Origin: Sphingomonas sp. 7/4-4 | GTDB lineage: Bacteria > Pseudomonadota > Alphaproteobacteria > Sphingomonadales > Sphingomonadaceae | NCBI RefSeq assembly: GCF_027941955.1 | Contig: NZ_CP115960.1 | Span: forward strand, 4,220,001 to 4,284,000 | Length of the DNA: 64,000 nucleotides | Direction: 5' to 3' | In this document: positions 28,193-37,364 of the stretch, piece by piece | Layout: the number at the start of each line of letters is the position of its first letter | How positions within the stretch are numbered: position 1 is the stretch's first letter | Position numbers and translations under genes: made by a program | The notes under the pieces: model-generated | Databases searched by the model: none | What the model was told of the DNA's origin: nothing | Seen by the model: the letters and a program-made list of their open reading frames with translations, nothing else

Positions 28193-30831
28193 ATGCTGAA
28201 CCGGGTCATCGCGATCGCGTTGCTGTTCCTGCTCGCGTTCGGGGCGTCGCCCGCCGCTGCTTCGGGCCGCGCCGAGACGATTCTCGCCGATGGCTGGCGC
28301 TTCCATCTGGGCGAGGTGCAGGGCGACGCGACGGCGGCGGATTTCGACGATGCGGACTGGCAGTCCGTTTCGGTGCCGCACACCTGGAACAAGGTCGGTA
28401 ATTACGGCGTCACGCGCCGCCCGGATGCAAACACGACGCGTGGAATCGGCTGGTACCGGTTGCGATTCACGCTCCCGATGACCGCGGCGGGCAAGCGCGT
28501 GTACCTGCAGTTCGACGCGGCGAGCATCGTCGCCGATGTGTGGGTCAACGGCCGCAAGCTCGGGGGGCATGAAGGCGCGTTCAGCCGCTTCCGCGTCGAC
28601 GCGACCGATGCCCTGCGGCCGGGCGAGAACGTGCTCGCGGTGAAGGTCGACAATTCGAAGCCCGATCCCGGCAGCCCGACGGAGTTCGTGGTGCCGATCT
28701 CGGGCGACTTCTTCATGTATGGCGGACTCTATCGCCCGGTGTCGCTGATCGTGACGGGGCAGGCGCATATCGACCTGCTCGATCATGGCGGGCCCGGAAT
28801 TTATGGCCGCGTCACGGCGCTCGACGATACCGCCGCCACGGTCGCTGTGCTGACGCGGCTGCGCAATTCGGGCCGAACGGGCGCGGTCACCTTGCGCACC
28901 AGCATTGCGGACGGCGAGGGCCGGCAGGTTGCGCGCAGCGAACAGCGGCTGAACCTCGCCGCGGGCGCGACCACCGAGCGCGAGACGGCGTTGACGATCG
29001 CCAATCCGCGGCGCTGGAACGGGCTCGATGATCCCTATCTCTATCGCACCACAGTGGAGCTGGTCGGCCGCGGCGGCGAGCTGCTCGACCGGGTCGAGCA
29101 ACCGCTCGGGTTGCGCACGGTGGCCGTCGATCCCGACAAGGGCTTCATCCTCAACGGCCGCCCTATGCGGCTGAACGGCGTCAATCGCCACCAGGATCGG
29201 CAGGAGAAAGGCTGGGCGCTGACCCAGGCTGATTACGAGCAGGACATGGCGCTGATCAAGGAGCTCGGCGCGAATTCGATCCGGCTGGCGCATTACAATC
29301 ACGCCACACCTTTCTTCGATCTCGCCGACCGCAACGGCATGGTGCTGTGGGCCGAGCTCGGACTGGTCAACCTCGCCTCGATTCCCGGCAAGGCCGACAC
29401 GCCACCGGCGATGAAGGCCAATGCCGAGGCGCAGATGGTCGAGCTCATCCGTCAGAACTACAACCATCCGTCTGTCGGCGTGTGGTCGATCGGCAACGAG
29501 ATCACCAACTGGTCGTCGAAGGGCCTGACCCCTTCGAACGCGCGTCCGCTGATGAATGCGCTGAACGCGGTCGCCAAGCGCGAGGACCCGACCCGGCCGA
29601 CGACGATCGCCGCATGCTGCGAAGTACTGCCGGGCGAGAAGGACGATGGCCGCGACCGCACTGCGGGGACGGCCGATACGGTGGCCTATAATCTCTATTA
29701 TGGCTGGTACACATCGGGTCGGGTCGCCGATGCGGCACGGCTGGGCGCGGTGATGCAGGGCTATCACCGTGAGAATCCGACCTTGCCGGTCGGGGTCGGC
29801 GAATATGGCGCGGGCGGTGCGATCGCGCAGCACACCGACAATGTCGATGGCGGCAAGATCGAGAGCATCTATCGTCCCCAGGCCGAGGAGATCCAGGCGG
29901 CCGTCCACGAGCTGTCGTGGAAGGAGCTCAAGCCGCTCGATTTCCTGTGGGGAACCTGGGTCTGGCAGATGTTCGACGCGACCAGCGACCTGCGCGAGGA
30001 AGGCGACAGCACCGACATCAACACCAAGGGGCTGGTGACCTTCGATCGCAGCGTGAAGAAGGACGCGTACTGGTTCTACAAGGCGGCGTGGAGCAAGGCG
30101 CCGGTGCTGTATCTGGCTGGACGGCGCTATGCCGACCGCGCCTATCCGGTGATCGACGTGCGCGCTTATTCGAATGCTCCCGAGGCGCAATTGAGCGTCA
30201 ACGGACGCGCGCTGGGTAAGGCGGCGTGCGCGGACTTCGTCTGCGTCTGGCCGCGCGTGCGGCTGGCGCCCGGTGAGAATGCGATCGTGGCGACGGCCGC
30301 GGGGCAGACCGATCGGATGGTGTTGCGCTACAGCGGCCCCGAACGCGCAATCCATGTGCGCACGGGCACACTGGAGGGTGTGACCCTGGCTGATGGCACC
30401 CGCTACGGTTCGGACAATTTCTTCGACGGCGGCCTCGGCTTCACGCTCAACCCGTATCAGCGCGAACTCTATGCGGCGAACCAGCGGCGCAAGGCTGCGA
30501 AGGTCGTCGCCGGCGCTCGTGAGCCGCGGCTGTATGCGAGTTGGCGGGCGGGCAAGGCGTTCCGCTATGCGCTGCCGCTGCCCGACGGCCGCTACCGAGT
30601 GACGCTCCATCTGTTCGATCCGGTTGAGACCGCGTCCGGCAAGCGGGTCTTCACCGTTACCGCGAGTGGTGGCGCCCCGGTTCGCATCGATCCGGTCGCG
30701 CGGGCCGGGGCGGGGATGACGGCGACGACAGTCGAGCTGCCGGCGACCGCGCGGAACGGTGCGCTAACGCTTGAGTTCACCGGGGTTGTGGGGAAGCTCT
30801 GGTGTCGGCGATCGACGTGGTGGCGCGGTAG
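28193..30831 (+). CDS. GH2-family glycoside hydrolase with C-terminal malectin-like domain (frameshift at the end)
   Basis: An 879-residue secreted enzyme, signal peptide MLNRVIAIALLFLLAFGASPAAA. GH2 sugar-binding domain (GWYRLRFTLP, WVNGRKLGGHEGAFSRF), immunoglobulin-like domain, then the barrel with acid/base glutamate in GVWSIGNEITNW and nucleophile in VGVGEYGAGG. A malectin-like carbohydrate-binding region closes it. Start 28193 lies four bases after the CE15 stop with AGGAG before it. One G missing in 30790-30793 makes the uncorrected frame run on into a repeat; corrected, it ends at TAG 30829-30831. Activity may be beta-galactosidase or beta-glucuronidase. Confidence 0.87.
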
Positions 30832-30853
30832 GCTGAGGACTCACCTTCTCAAT

Positions 30854-30960
30854 CGTCACCCCCGCGAAAGCGGGGCCCCATCTCCTGAGCGAGCGGCAGA
30901 ATGCGCCGGCGCGCTCGCGGGTCACGTGGAAGATGGGTCCCCGCTTTCGCGGGGATGACG
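30854..30960. repeat. Palindromic intergenic repeat element
   Basis: Outer arms start CGTCA-CCCCCGCGAAAGCGGGG and end CCCCGCTTTCGCGGGG-ATGACG; each arm also folds on itself (CCCCGCGAAAGCGGGG). It separates convergent genes (GH2 and the mutarotase) and resembles repeats common in sphingomonad genomes. Confidence 0.7.
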
Positions 30961-30990
30961 GAATGGGGGCTGGTCCGTGTACCAGTGACC

Positions 30991-31347
30991 TCAGAGCCCC
31001 GGATGCTCGGTGAGGCGGAAGATGCGGTCCATCGGATGCCAGCTGCCGTCGGCACCGGCGGCCGGGATCGGCTGCTGGAAACGCTTCATTTTCGCCACCC
31101 AGGCGATCACCGCGAGGTTCGCGGCATCGGCTTCCGCCTTGCTCGCGGATGCGTAGCTTTCGTTCGCGTCGATGATCATGAACAGCCGATTGCCCGCGCG
31201 GTAGATCTCCATATTGTCGATGCCGGCGTCACGGATCGATTGCGTCACCGCGGGATCGGTGTTCCCGACGCGGTGCCAATGCTCATATTCTGCGATCAGC
31301 CCGGCGTCGTCGACCAGGTCGAGCGCGAGGCAGATGCGCGCGCTCAT
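30991..31347 (-). CDS. L-rhamnose mutarotase-family protein (likely L-fucose mutarotase)
   Basis: A 118-residue protein of the RhaM fold: CLALDLVDDAGLIAEYEHWH at the start and NMEIYRAGNRLFMIIDA in the middle, with late KMKRFQQPIP. It interconverts anomers of a 6-deoxy sugar. Start at 31347 overlaps the SDR stop (ATGA). In a fucose oxidation operon it would feed the right anomer to the sugar dehydrogenase. Confidence 0.85.
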   Translation of the reverse strand: MSARICLALDLVDDAGLIAEYEHWHRVGNTDPAVTQSIRDAGIDNMEIYRAGNRLFMIIDANESYASASKAEADAANLAVIAWVAKMKRFQQPIPAAGADGSWHPMDRIFRLTEHPGL

Positions 31348-32071
31348 GCGTTGCTCCAGCCGCCGTCGATGACGTTGATCGTGCCCGTGGTGTAAGAGGA
31401 AAGGTCGCTGCCGAGGTAGAGCGCGAGCTCGGCGATCTCCTTGGCCGATCCGATCCGGCCCATCGGCTGGCGCGCGACGAATTCGAGCGGGCCCTGTCGG
31501 CATCGCCGGTCGCCGCGAGCCGCTCGTCGAGCGACGGCGACTGGACCGTGCCGGGGCAGATCGCGTTGCAGCGGACGCCATTGCCCACATAGTCCTGCGC
31601 CACCGACTTGGTCAGACCTACCACCGCCGCCTTCGAAGCGCCGTAGACGAAGCGGTTCTGGACGGCGATCACCGATCCGGCGACCGACGACATGTTGACG
31701 ATCGACCCGCCGCCGCGCGCGATCATGCCGGGCAGGAAGGCGCGGATCATTCGGTAGGCGGACTTCACGTTCAGATCGAACGAGAAGTCGAAATCCTTTT
31801 CGTCGGTGGTCAGGATCGTTCCGGCGTGGACGAAGCCCGCGCAGTTGAACAGGATGTCGATTTCGCCGACCTTCTCGCCGAACGCCGCAATCGCAGGGCC
31901 GTCGAGCAGGTTCAGCACATGCGTTTCGCACCCCTCGATCGTGGCGAGCGCTTCGGCGTTGATGTCGGCGGCGATGACGCGGGCGCCCTCGCGCGCGAAC
32001 AACTCGGCGCTGGCGCGGCCGATGCCCTGGGCGGCGGCGGTGATGACGGCGGTCTTGCCTGCTAGGCGCAT
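31344..32071 (-). CDS. SDR, likely 2-keto-3-deoxy-L-fuconate dehydrogenase (frameshift)
   Basis: A 242-residue short-chain dehydrogenase after restoring one base near 31488-31494: AAAQGIG nucleotide site, NCAG in FNCAGFVHAG, catalytic Ser in NMSSVAG and YGASK, CNAICPG, and the C-terminal part ARQPMGRIGSAKEIAELALYLGSD. This compact type is close to the BDH2-like group that oxidises 2-keto-3-deoxy-L-fuconate to the 2,4-diketo acid. It sits between the aldose dehydrogenase and the mutarotase, matching that pathway. Confidence 0.83.
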
Positions 32072-32085
32072 CTTTTCGTCTTTCC

Positions 32086-33095
32086 TCAAACGGTGGGGAT
32101 GGGGGTGTCGGCACGGATCAGTCCGTGATCCTTGAGGTCGCGCCACAATGCCGGCGGGATGTGGGTTTCCATCAGCGCCACTGCCTGTGCGACCTGGCGC
32201 GGACTGTTCATGCCGGGAATGACCGAGACCACCTGCGGGTGGGCGAGGGGAGCTGCAATGCGGCCGCGGCGAGTGGCACGTCGTGCGCGGCGCAGATATC
32301 CTCGATCGCGCCGACGCGTGCGACGATCGCGGGCGGGGCGGGCTCGTAATTGTAATGGAGTTCCCCACCGCCGCGCACGCCCTTGGCGAGGATCCCGGAA
32401 TTATACGGCCCGCCGAGCACAATCCTGACGCCGCGTCGCTCGCACAGCGGCAGGAAGGTCTCGAGCGCTTCCTGCTCGAGCAAAGTGTAGCGGCCGGCGA
32501 GCAGGACCAGGTCGATCTCGCCGACCGCCATCACTTCTTCGCACACCTGCGTTTCGTTGACGCCGAGCCCGATCGCGCCGACCGCGCCGCTGTCGCGCAG
32601 TTCGCGCATCGCGCGGTAGCCGCCTTCCATGAATTCGGCGAAGCGGCGCGGATGATCGTCGCCATGGGTCATGCGGCCGATGTCGTGCGCATAGAGGATA
32701 TGGATCCGGTCGCGGCGCAACCGCGCGCGGCTGGCTTCGTACGATCGCATCACTGCGTCGTAGCTATAGTCGAACACGCTTTCGAATGGTTCGGGGGTGA
32801 CGAACGCCTGTCGCGGCACCGACAAATCGGTGCCGGGCGGGACGGGATCGAGGCGGCGGCCGACCTTGGTCGAGACAATCGCGCGCTGCTCCGGATTCAC
32901 CTCGGCGAGCGCACGGCCGAGGCGCTTCTCGCTCAGGCCGAAGCCGTAATGCGGGGCGGTGTCGTAATAATGCAGGCCGGCGTCCCAGGCACTGCGGACG
33001 GTCGCGGCGGCATCTTCGTCGCGCATCGCGCGATAGAGATTGCCGATTGCGCCCGCGCCGAAGCCGAGGCGGCCCAAAACATTGAGATCGACCAT
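32086..33095 (-). CDS. Aldo/keto reductase, likely L-fucose (D-threo-aldose) 1-dehydrogenase (frameshift)
   Basis: A 336-residue aldo/keto reductase: LGFGAGAIGNLYRAM, catalytic YYDTAPHYGFGLSEKRLGRAL (Asp, Tyr), STKVGR and HILYAHDIGR. The subgroup oxidises L-fucose, L-galactose and D-arabinose to lactones. One missing base in the G run 32247-32250 displaces the last 50 residues; corrected, it ends ADTPIPTV at 32086. Regulon B repeats lie 41-58 bases before the start. Confidence 0.86.
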
Positions 33096-33135
33096 GGTAT
33101 TCGGCTCCGGCGGACTGACGCGTCAGCTAAAGCTT

Positions 33136-33153
33136 GTCATACGTCATACGTCA
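33136..33153. promoter_or_regulatory. Operator region, regulon B
   Basis: GTCATACGTCATACGTCA, two overlapping copies of the GTCATACGTCA half-site, upstream of the aldose dehydrogenase operon. Confidence 0.5.
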
Positions 33154-33972
33154 ATGGCGTAGAAGCTCCTGGCGGCGCCTTCGAACAGCCGCGCGAGTTC
33201 CGCGGGCGTCGTGGGCCCGACCAGTTCGCGGGTCGCGTCGACCCAGTCTTCGTAGCTGTCGCCGGCGTGGCGCAGCACCGGCCAGTCGCTCCCCCATATC
33301 AATCGTTCGCCGAAGCATGCCACCAGATGCGTGACATAGGGACGCAACGCTTCGTACGGTTGGCCCTCGGCCTGTTCGGTGCGCAGCCCCGACAGCTTGC
33401 ACCAGATATTCGGAAGCGTCGCCAATGCGGCGATCTCGTCGCGCCACGGATCGAGTTCGCCCCGCGCCGCGTAGGGTTTGGCGGCGTGATCGATCACGAT
33501 CGGAAGCTCGGGCCAGCGCGTGGCGAAGCGGTGCAGCGTTTTCAGGTGTCGCGGCTGGACCAGTGCGTCGAAACGCAGGCCGTGCGCGAGCATCGCCTCG
33601 ATCGCCGGGTCCAGGCCAGGTTGCAGGATCCAGTCGGTATCCGTGATCCCCTGGAGCATCGGGCGCAGGCCGCGAATCCTTGGCTGGCGGGCCAGTTCGG
33701 CGATGCGGCCCGGTGCTTGCGGGTGCGCGAGGTCGACCCAGCCGACGATCGCGCGGATGAGGGGATCGTCGAGCGCGAGCATCCAGTCAGTATCGCGGTC
33801 GTCGCCCTGCGACTGGACGAGCACGCCCCCGATCAGGTCCAGGCCCGCCGCCTCGGCGCGCAGGTCATCCGGCAGGAAGTCGCGATGGATAAGCGGCCAG
33901 TCGGCGTCGGGCCATGAATGGCCGGGCCCGCCGATCTGCCAGAAATGCATATGCAGAATCGAGGATGCGCAT
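33144..33972 (-). CDS. Amidohydrolase-family L-fuconolactonase (frameshift near start)
   Basis: A 275-residue amidohydrolase_2 protein. Removing one base at 33953-33955 gives MRILDSHMHFW, the usual HxH start, followed by WPLIHRDFLPDDL; the later VIDHAAKP and WGSDWPV motifs carry the other metal ligands. It would hydrolyse fucono-1,5-lactone to L-fuconate. Placed 22 bases after the GntR gene on the same strand. Confidence 0.83.
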
Positions 33973-33994
33973 CGTGCCGCCGCCTGCCTGCCGG

Positions 33995-34735
33995 TTAGCG
34001 GCGCGGATGGCGCGCGGCGCGGCGGCGCGCCCAGGACGATTCGATGTGATCGCGCATCGCACGGCACGCGCGATCGGCATCGCCGTCGACGATCGCGCCA
34101 TAGATCGCTTCGTGGGCGGCATGGGTCGCGCGGACATGCTCGACGTTGAGCTTGCCGCTATAGCCGTGATTGCGCAGCGCCTCGGCCTGCACGCCGTCGA
34201 TCACTGCCTTGCTCAATTTGTCGCCCGAGATGCGCATGACGATGTCGTGAAAGGCGATGTCCTCGTGCACATAAGCGGCGGGATGCGGGATCAGTTTCTC
34301 GAGCTTCGCCATCTGCGCGGTGAGCTCGGCGATCGTCTCGGGCGTGCGTCGCTCGGCAGCCTTGGCGGCCATGGCGCCTTCGAGGAGCGAACGGATCTCC
34401 GACAGATTATCGAGATAGGCCAGCCCGTCCTCGCGCTTGAACAGCGCCGCGAGGATCATCGGATCGAGCATGCCCCACGCGCTCGAATCACGGACGATCG
34501 TGCCGCGGCCCTGCTGCGACACGACGAGTCCCTTTTCGGTCAGCGCCATCGTAGCCTCGCGGATCACCGTGCGACTGACCCCGTACATTTCGCCCAGCAT
34601 GCCTTCCGGCGGTAATGCCGTGCCTGCCGGATAAGTCTCGGTCACGATGGCGTTCACCAGATCCTCGACCACCGCTTCCGCGAGGCGCGGACGGCGGCGG
34701 ATGCGCATCGGCTCGACGGTGGGACGGTCGTTCAT
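33995..34735 (-). CDS. FadR-type GntR transcriptional regulator (fucose block)
   Basis: About 246 residues: winged helix (AEAVVEDLVNAIVTETYPAGTALPPEGMLGEMYGVSRTVIREATMAL) and an FCD-type helical domain (LLEGAMAAKAAERR, HEDIAFHDIVMRISGDKLS, HEAIYGAIVDGDADRACRAMRDH). The start at 34735 (MNDRPTVEP) is preferred over 34846, because the operator at 34826-34843 lies inside the longer reading. Likely regulator of the ACGTATGATGT-type sites through fuconate or a keto-deoxy acid. Confidence 0.87.
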   Translation of the reverse strand: MNDRPTVEPMRIRRRPRLAEAVVEDLVNAIVTETYPAGTALPPEGMLGEMYGVSRTVIREATMALTEKGLVVSQQGRGTIVRDSSAWGMLDPMILAALFKREDGLAYLDNLSEIRSLLEGAMAAKAAERRTPETIAELTAQMAKLEKLIPHPAAYVHEDIAFHDIVMRISGDKLSKAVIDGVQAEALRNHGYSGKLNVEHVRATHAAHEAIYGAIVDGDADRACRAMRDHIESSWARRRAARHPRR

Positions 34736-34825
34736 TGCAGGTGCGTCTCGTTCATAAAGGCGTTCGCCGGCACGTTGAGCGCTTACCGGGGGCTTCGTCA
34801 ACGCCTTGCCAAATGGAAAAGATAA

Positions 34826-34843
34826 TACATAATACGTATTCTG
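34826..34843. promoter_or_regulatory. Operator, regulon B
   Basis: TACATAATACGTATTCTG with ATACGTAT at the centre, in the divergent promoter region between the GntR gene and the enolase-type dehydratase. Confidence 0.5.
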
Positions 34844-34880
34844 CATCGCGTGAGCTGGCGAGTGCAGGGAAGGGGCATGA

Positions 34881-36035
34881 ATGAAAGTAACCGGCTATCG
34901 CAGCCTGGTCACCTCGCACGATTGGGGGCGCCCGGTCGGTGACGCGAACGGAGTTATCGCGTCGGGCATCACCGAGGTGCCGATCCTGATCCTCGAAACC
35001 GATTCGGGTCTGGAAGGCGTGGGGCTGGGCCAGCATGCGGATATCGATCGGGTATTCGGAGCGGTCGCGGGGCAGGATCCGCGCGCGGTGCCGGCGCTCT
35101 ACGACAGCATGCTTTCGCATGTGTTCAAGAGCGGCCATGCCGGGCTGACCTATGGCGCGATCGCTGCCATCGACATGGCCTTGTGGGACCTGAAGGCGAA
35201 AATGGCCGACGAGCCGCTGTGGCGGACGCTGGGCGCGCTCGATCGCTTCGTCCGCGGCTATGCCTCTGGCCTGTGCTACGGCCTCGACGATGGTGCATTC
35301 GACGCGTTGTATGCGCGCTGGGCGGAACGCGGCTTCACTTCGGCCAAGATCAAGGGCGGCAAGGACTTGGCGCGCGACATCCGCCGGTTGAAGCGGGTGC
35401 GCGACATCATGGGAAGCAACACGCCCGCGCCCGCTTTGATGCTCGACGTCAACGAAAGCTGGAACCGCAAGCAGGCGATCCGCCATCTGGCCGAGATCGA
35501 AGCCGCGGGCATCGACCTGACCTGGATCGAGGAGCCGGTGCGGCGCTGGGATGCCGCCGGCCTCGCCGCGATCAGCCGTGCCGCGCGCTGCGCGGTGGCA
35601 ACCGGCGAGAATTTGACCGGGCTCGAGCAATTCGCGCCGTTGCTCGATGCCGGCGCGGTCGACGTCGTCCAGGCCGGCAGCGTCTGGGGGATCACCCATT
35701 TCCAGCGCGTCGCGATCGCCGCGCATGTCCGGGATCTGCCGGTGTCGCCGGTCGGCTATGACGGCAATCCGATCGCGCATGCCGCCGCGGCGGCGCCCAA
35801 CATGATCGGCATCGAGGTGCAGGACATGGCCTGGCCGCTCGGCCTAGACGTCGATCAGGAGATCGCCGACGGCGGGATCGTCCTCGGAGATCGACCGGGC
35901 CTGGGGATCATCGTCGACGAGACGCGGATCGAGCGCGATCGTGCCGATGGCAGCTGGGCGTCGAATGGTGGGCCCCATCGTCGCCCGCGTGAGGCGGGGC
36001 TGCGGCTGGTTCCCGACGAGGGGCCGGTGCATTGA
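34881..36035 (+). CDS. Enolase-superfamily dehydratase, likely L-fuconate/L-galactonate dehydratase
   Basis: A 384-residue mandelate-racemase-group enzyme: capping domain with GLGQHADIDRV, KxK in SAKIKGGKD, metal ligands in LMLDVNES, WIEEPV and ATGENL, and the late VSPVGYDGNP loop. The position between fuconolactonase and a sugar transporter, with a regulon B site, suggests that it dehydrates L-fuconate to 2-keto-3-deoxy-L-fuconate. Its stop overlaps the next start. Confidence 0.83.
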   Translation: MKVTGYRSLVTSHDWGRPVGDANGVIASGITEVPILILETDSGLEGVGLGQHADIDRVFGAVAGQDPRAVPALYDSMLSHVFKSGHAGLTYGAIAAIDMALWDLKAKMADEPLWRTLGALDRFVRGYASGLCYGLDDGAFDALYARWAERGFTSAKIKGGKDLARDIRRLKRVRDIMGSNTPAPALMLDVNESWNRKQAIRHLAEIEAAGIDLTWIEEPVRRWDAAGLAAISRAARCAVATGENLTGLEQFAPLLDAGAVDVVQAGSVWGITHFQRVAIAAHVRDLPVSPVGYDGNPIAHAAAAAPNMIGIEVQDMAWPLGLDVDQEIADGGIVLGDRPGLGIIVDETRIERDRADGSWASNGGPHRRPREAGLRLVPDEGPVH

Positions 36036-37288
36036 GCGCGACGATGCACGCGCCGGATTATGTCACCGGACGTCAGCGGACTCGGCTGCAGGTCTCGCTG
36101 ATGGTCAATTTCTTCCTGCTCATGGCGCTTTACAGCGGCGTGCTGGGAGTGCTTCTGCCCAACCAGATCGCCGAGCTCGATCCGGGCAACAAGGCGAACA
36201 ACCTGGCGCTGCTGTTCGCGATCACTTCGATCTTCTCCACACTCGCCACGCCGATCGCGGGAGCGCTGTCGGATCGGACGCGCAGCCGCTGGGGCCGGCG
36301 CACGCCGTGGATCGCGATCGGATCACTGATCGGCTCGCTCGCTCTGTTCGGCGTGTCGCTGATGACCAGCTTCTGGTCGTTGATCGTGTTGTGGGTGATG
36401 GCGGCGGTCGCCTATAATTCGATGCAGCCGGCGATGACGACATTGATCGCCGATCGCTTCGCGCCGGAAGTGCGCGGCGGGATATCGGGAATCGTCGGCG
36501 CGGGGATGACCGCGGGACTGACCGCAGGCACGGTGGTCGCGGGCTATCTCGCCGGCGATGCCATGCTAGCTTACGGCCTGTTCGCCGCCGCCATAGCAGT
36601 ATCGTGCCTCGCGTTCATCGGGCTCAACCGGGAACCGTCGAGCGCGGCCTTGCCGCGGCGCCCGATCGCGTGGGGCGAATTCCTGCGCGGCTTCTGGATT
36701 AGCCCGCGCGAGCATCCCGATTTCGCCTGGGCGTTCCTCAGCCGGTTCACCATCTACATGGGATATCAGGCGGTCGCGGCGTATCTACTCTACATCCTAC
36801 GCGACTATATCCGGCTGAGCGACGGCGCTTCCAACATCGCGATCGCCAACATGGCGATCGTCACTTTGATCTGCCTCGTCGCATCGTCGCTGCTCTCGGG
36901 CTGGTGGTCCGATCGCATCCAGCGCCGCAAGCCGTTCGTCGTCGCCGGCAGCCTGATCATGGGCTGCGCGATGATTGCCCCGCTCGCATTGCCGTCGATG
37001 TCGGGGATGTGGATCTACGCGGCGGTGATCGGCGTGGGCTACGGCATGTTCATGTCGATCGACATCGCGCTGATGACGCAGGTGCTGCCGCAGAGCGCGC
37101 TTGGGGACGAGGGGCGCGACCTGGGCGTGCTGACCACGGCCGTGAACATCCCCCAGATCCTCAGCCCGGTGATGGCCGCGGCTTTGCTGGGCGCGACCGG
37201 CGGCGACTATCGGGTGATCTTCTGGGCCGCGATTCTCTTCGTCTTCGGTTCTGCGCTGTGCGTTCTGCCGATCCGCTCTGTCCGTTAG
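36032..37288 (+). CDS. MFS sugar transporter (GPH-like)
   Basis: A 418-residue, 12-helix transporter. The loop SDRTRSRWGRRTPWIAIG is the pattern of the glycoside-pentoside-hexuronide type; a second SDRIQRRKPFVVAG follows in the second half. The TTG at 36032, overlapping the dehydratase stop and preceded by GAGGGG, is the likely start; ATG 36044 is an alternative. It probably imports L-fucose or a small oligosaccharide from the periplasm. Confidence 0.83.
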   Translation: MSATMHAPDYVTGRQRTRLQVSLMVNFFLLMALYSGVLGVLLPNQIAELDPGNKANNLALLFAITSIFSTLATPIAGALSDRTRSRWGRRTPWIAIGSLIGSLALFGVSLMTSFWSLIVLWVMAAVAYNSMQPAMTTLIADRFAPEVRGGISGIVGAGMTAGLTAGTVVAGYLAGDAMLAYGLFAAAIAVSCLAFIGLNREPSSAALPRRPIAWGEFLRGFWISPREHPDFAWAFLSRFTIYMGYQAVAAYLLYILRDYIRLSDGASNIAIANMAIVTLICLVASSLLSGWWSDRIQRRKPFVVAGSLIMGCAMIAPLALPSMSGMWIYAAVIGVGYGMFMSIDIALMTQVLPQSALGDEGRDLGVLTTAVNIPQILSPVMAAALLGATGGDYRVIFWAAILFVFGSALCVLPIRSVR

Positions 37289-37290
37289 AC

Positions 37291-37307
37291 ATAATACGTA
37301 TGATCAT
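37291..37307. promoter_or_regulatory. Operator, regulon B
   Basis: ATAATACGTATGATCAT, matching the consensus before the TonB receptor gene. Confidence 0.55.
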
Positions 37308-37364
37308 CATTTGACATGCGATATATTTTATGGTGCACAGGGGAAAATAATCGGAGGGGATATC

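Noticed and set aside
30832..30958. C-terminal extension of the GH2 enzyme into the repeat element
   Set aside because: The extension translates a palindromic repeat; restoring one G at 30790-30793 ends the gene at 30831.
33136..33153. Start of a CRISPR-like direct repeat
   Set aside because: Only two overlapping short copies with no spacers; explained better as operator half-sites.
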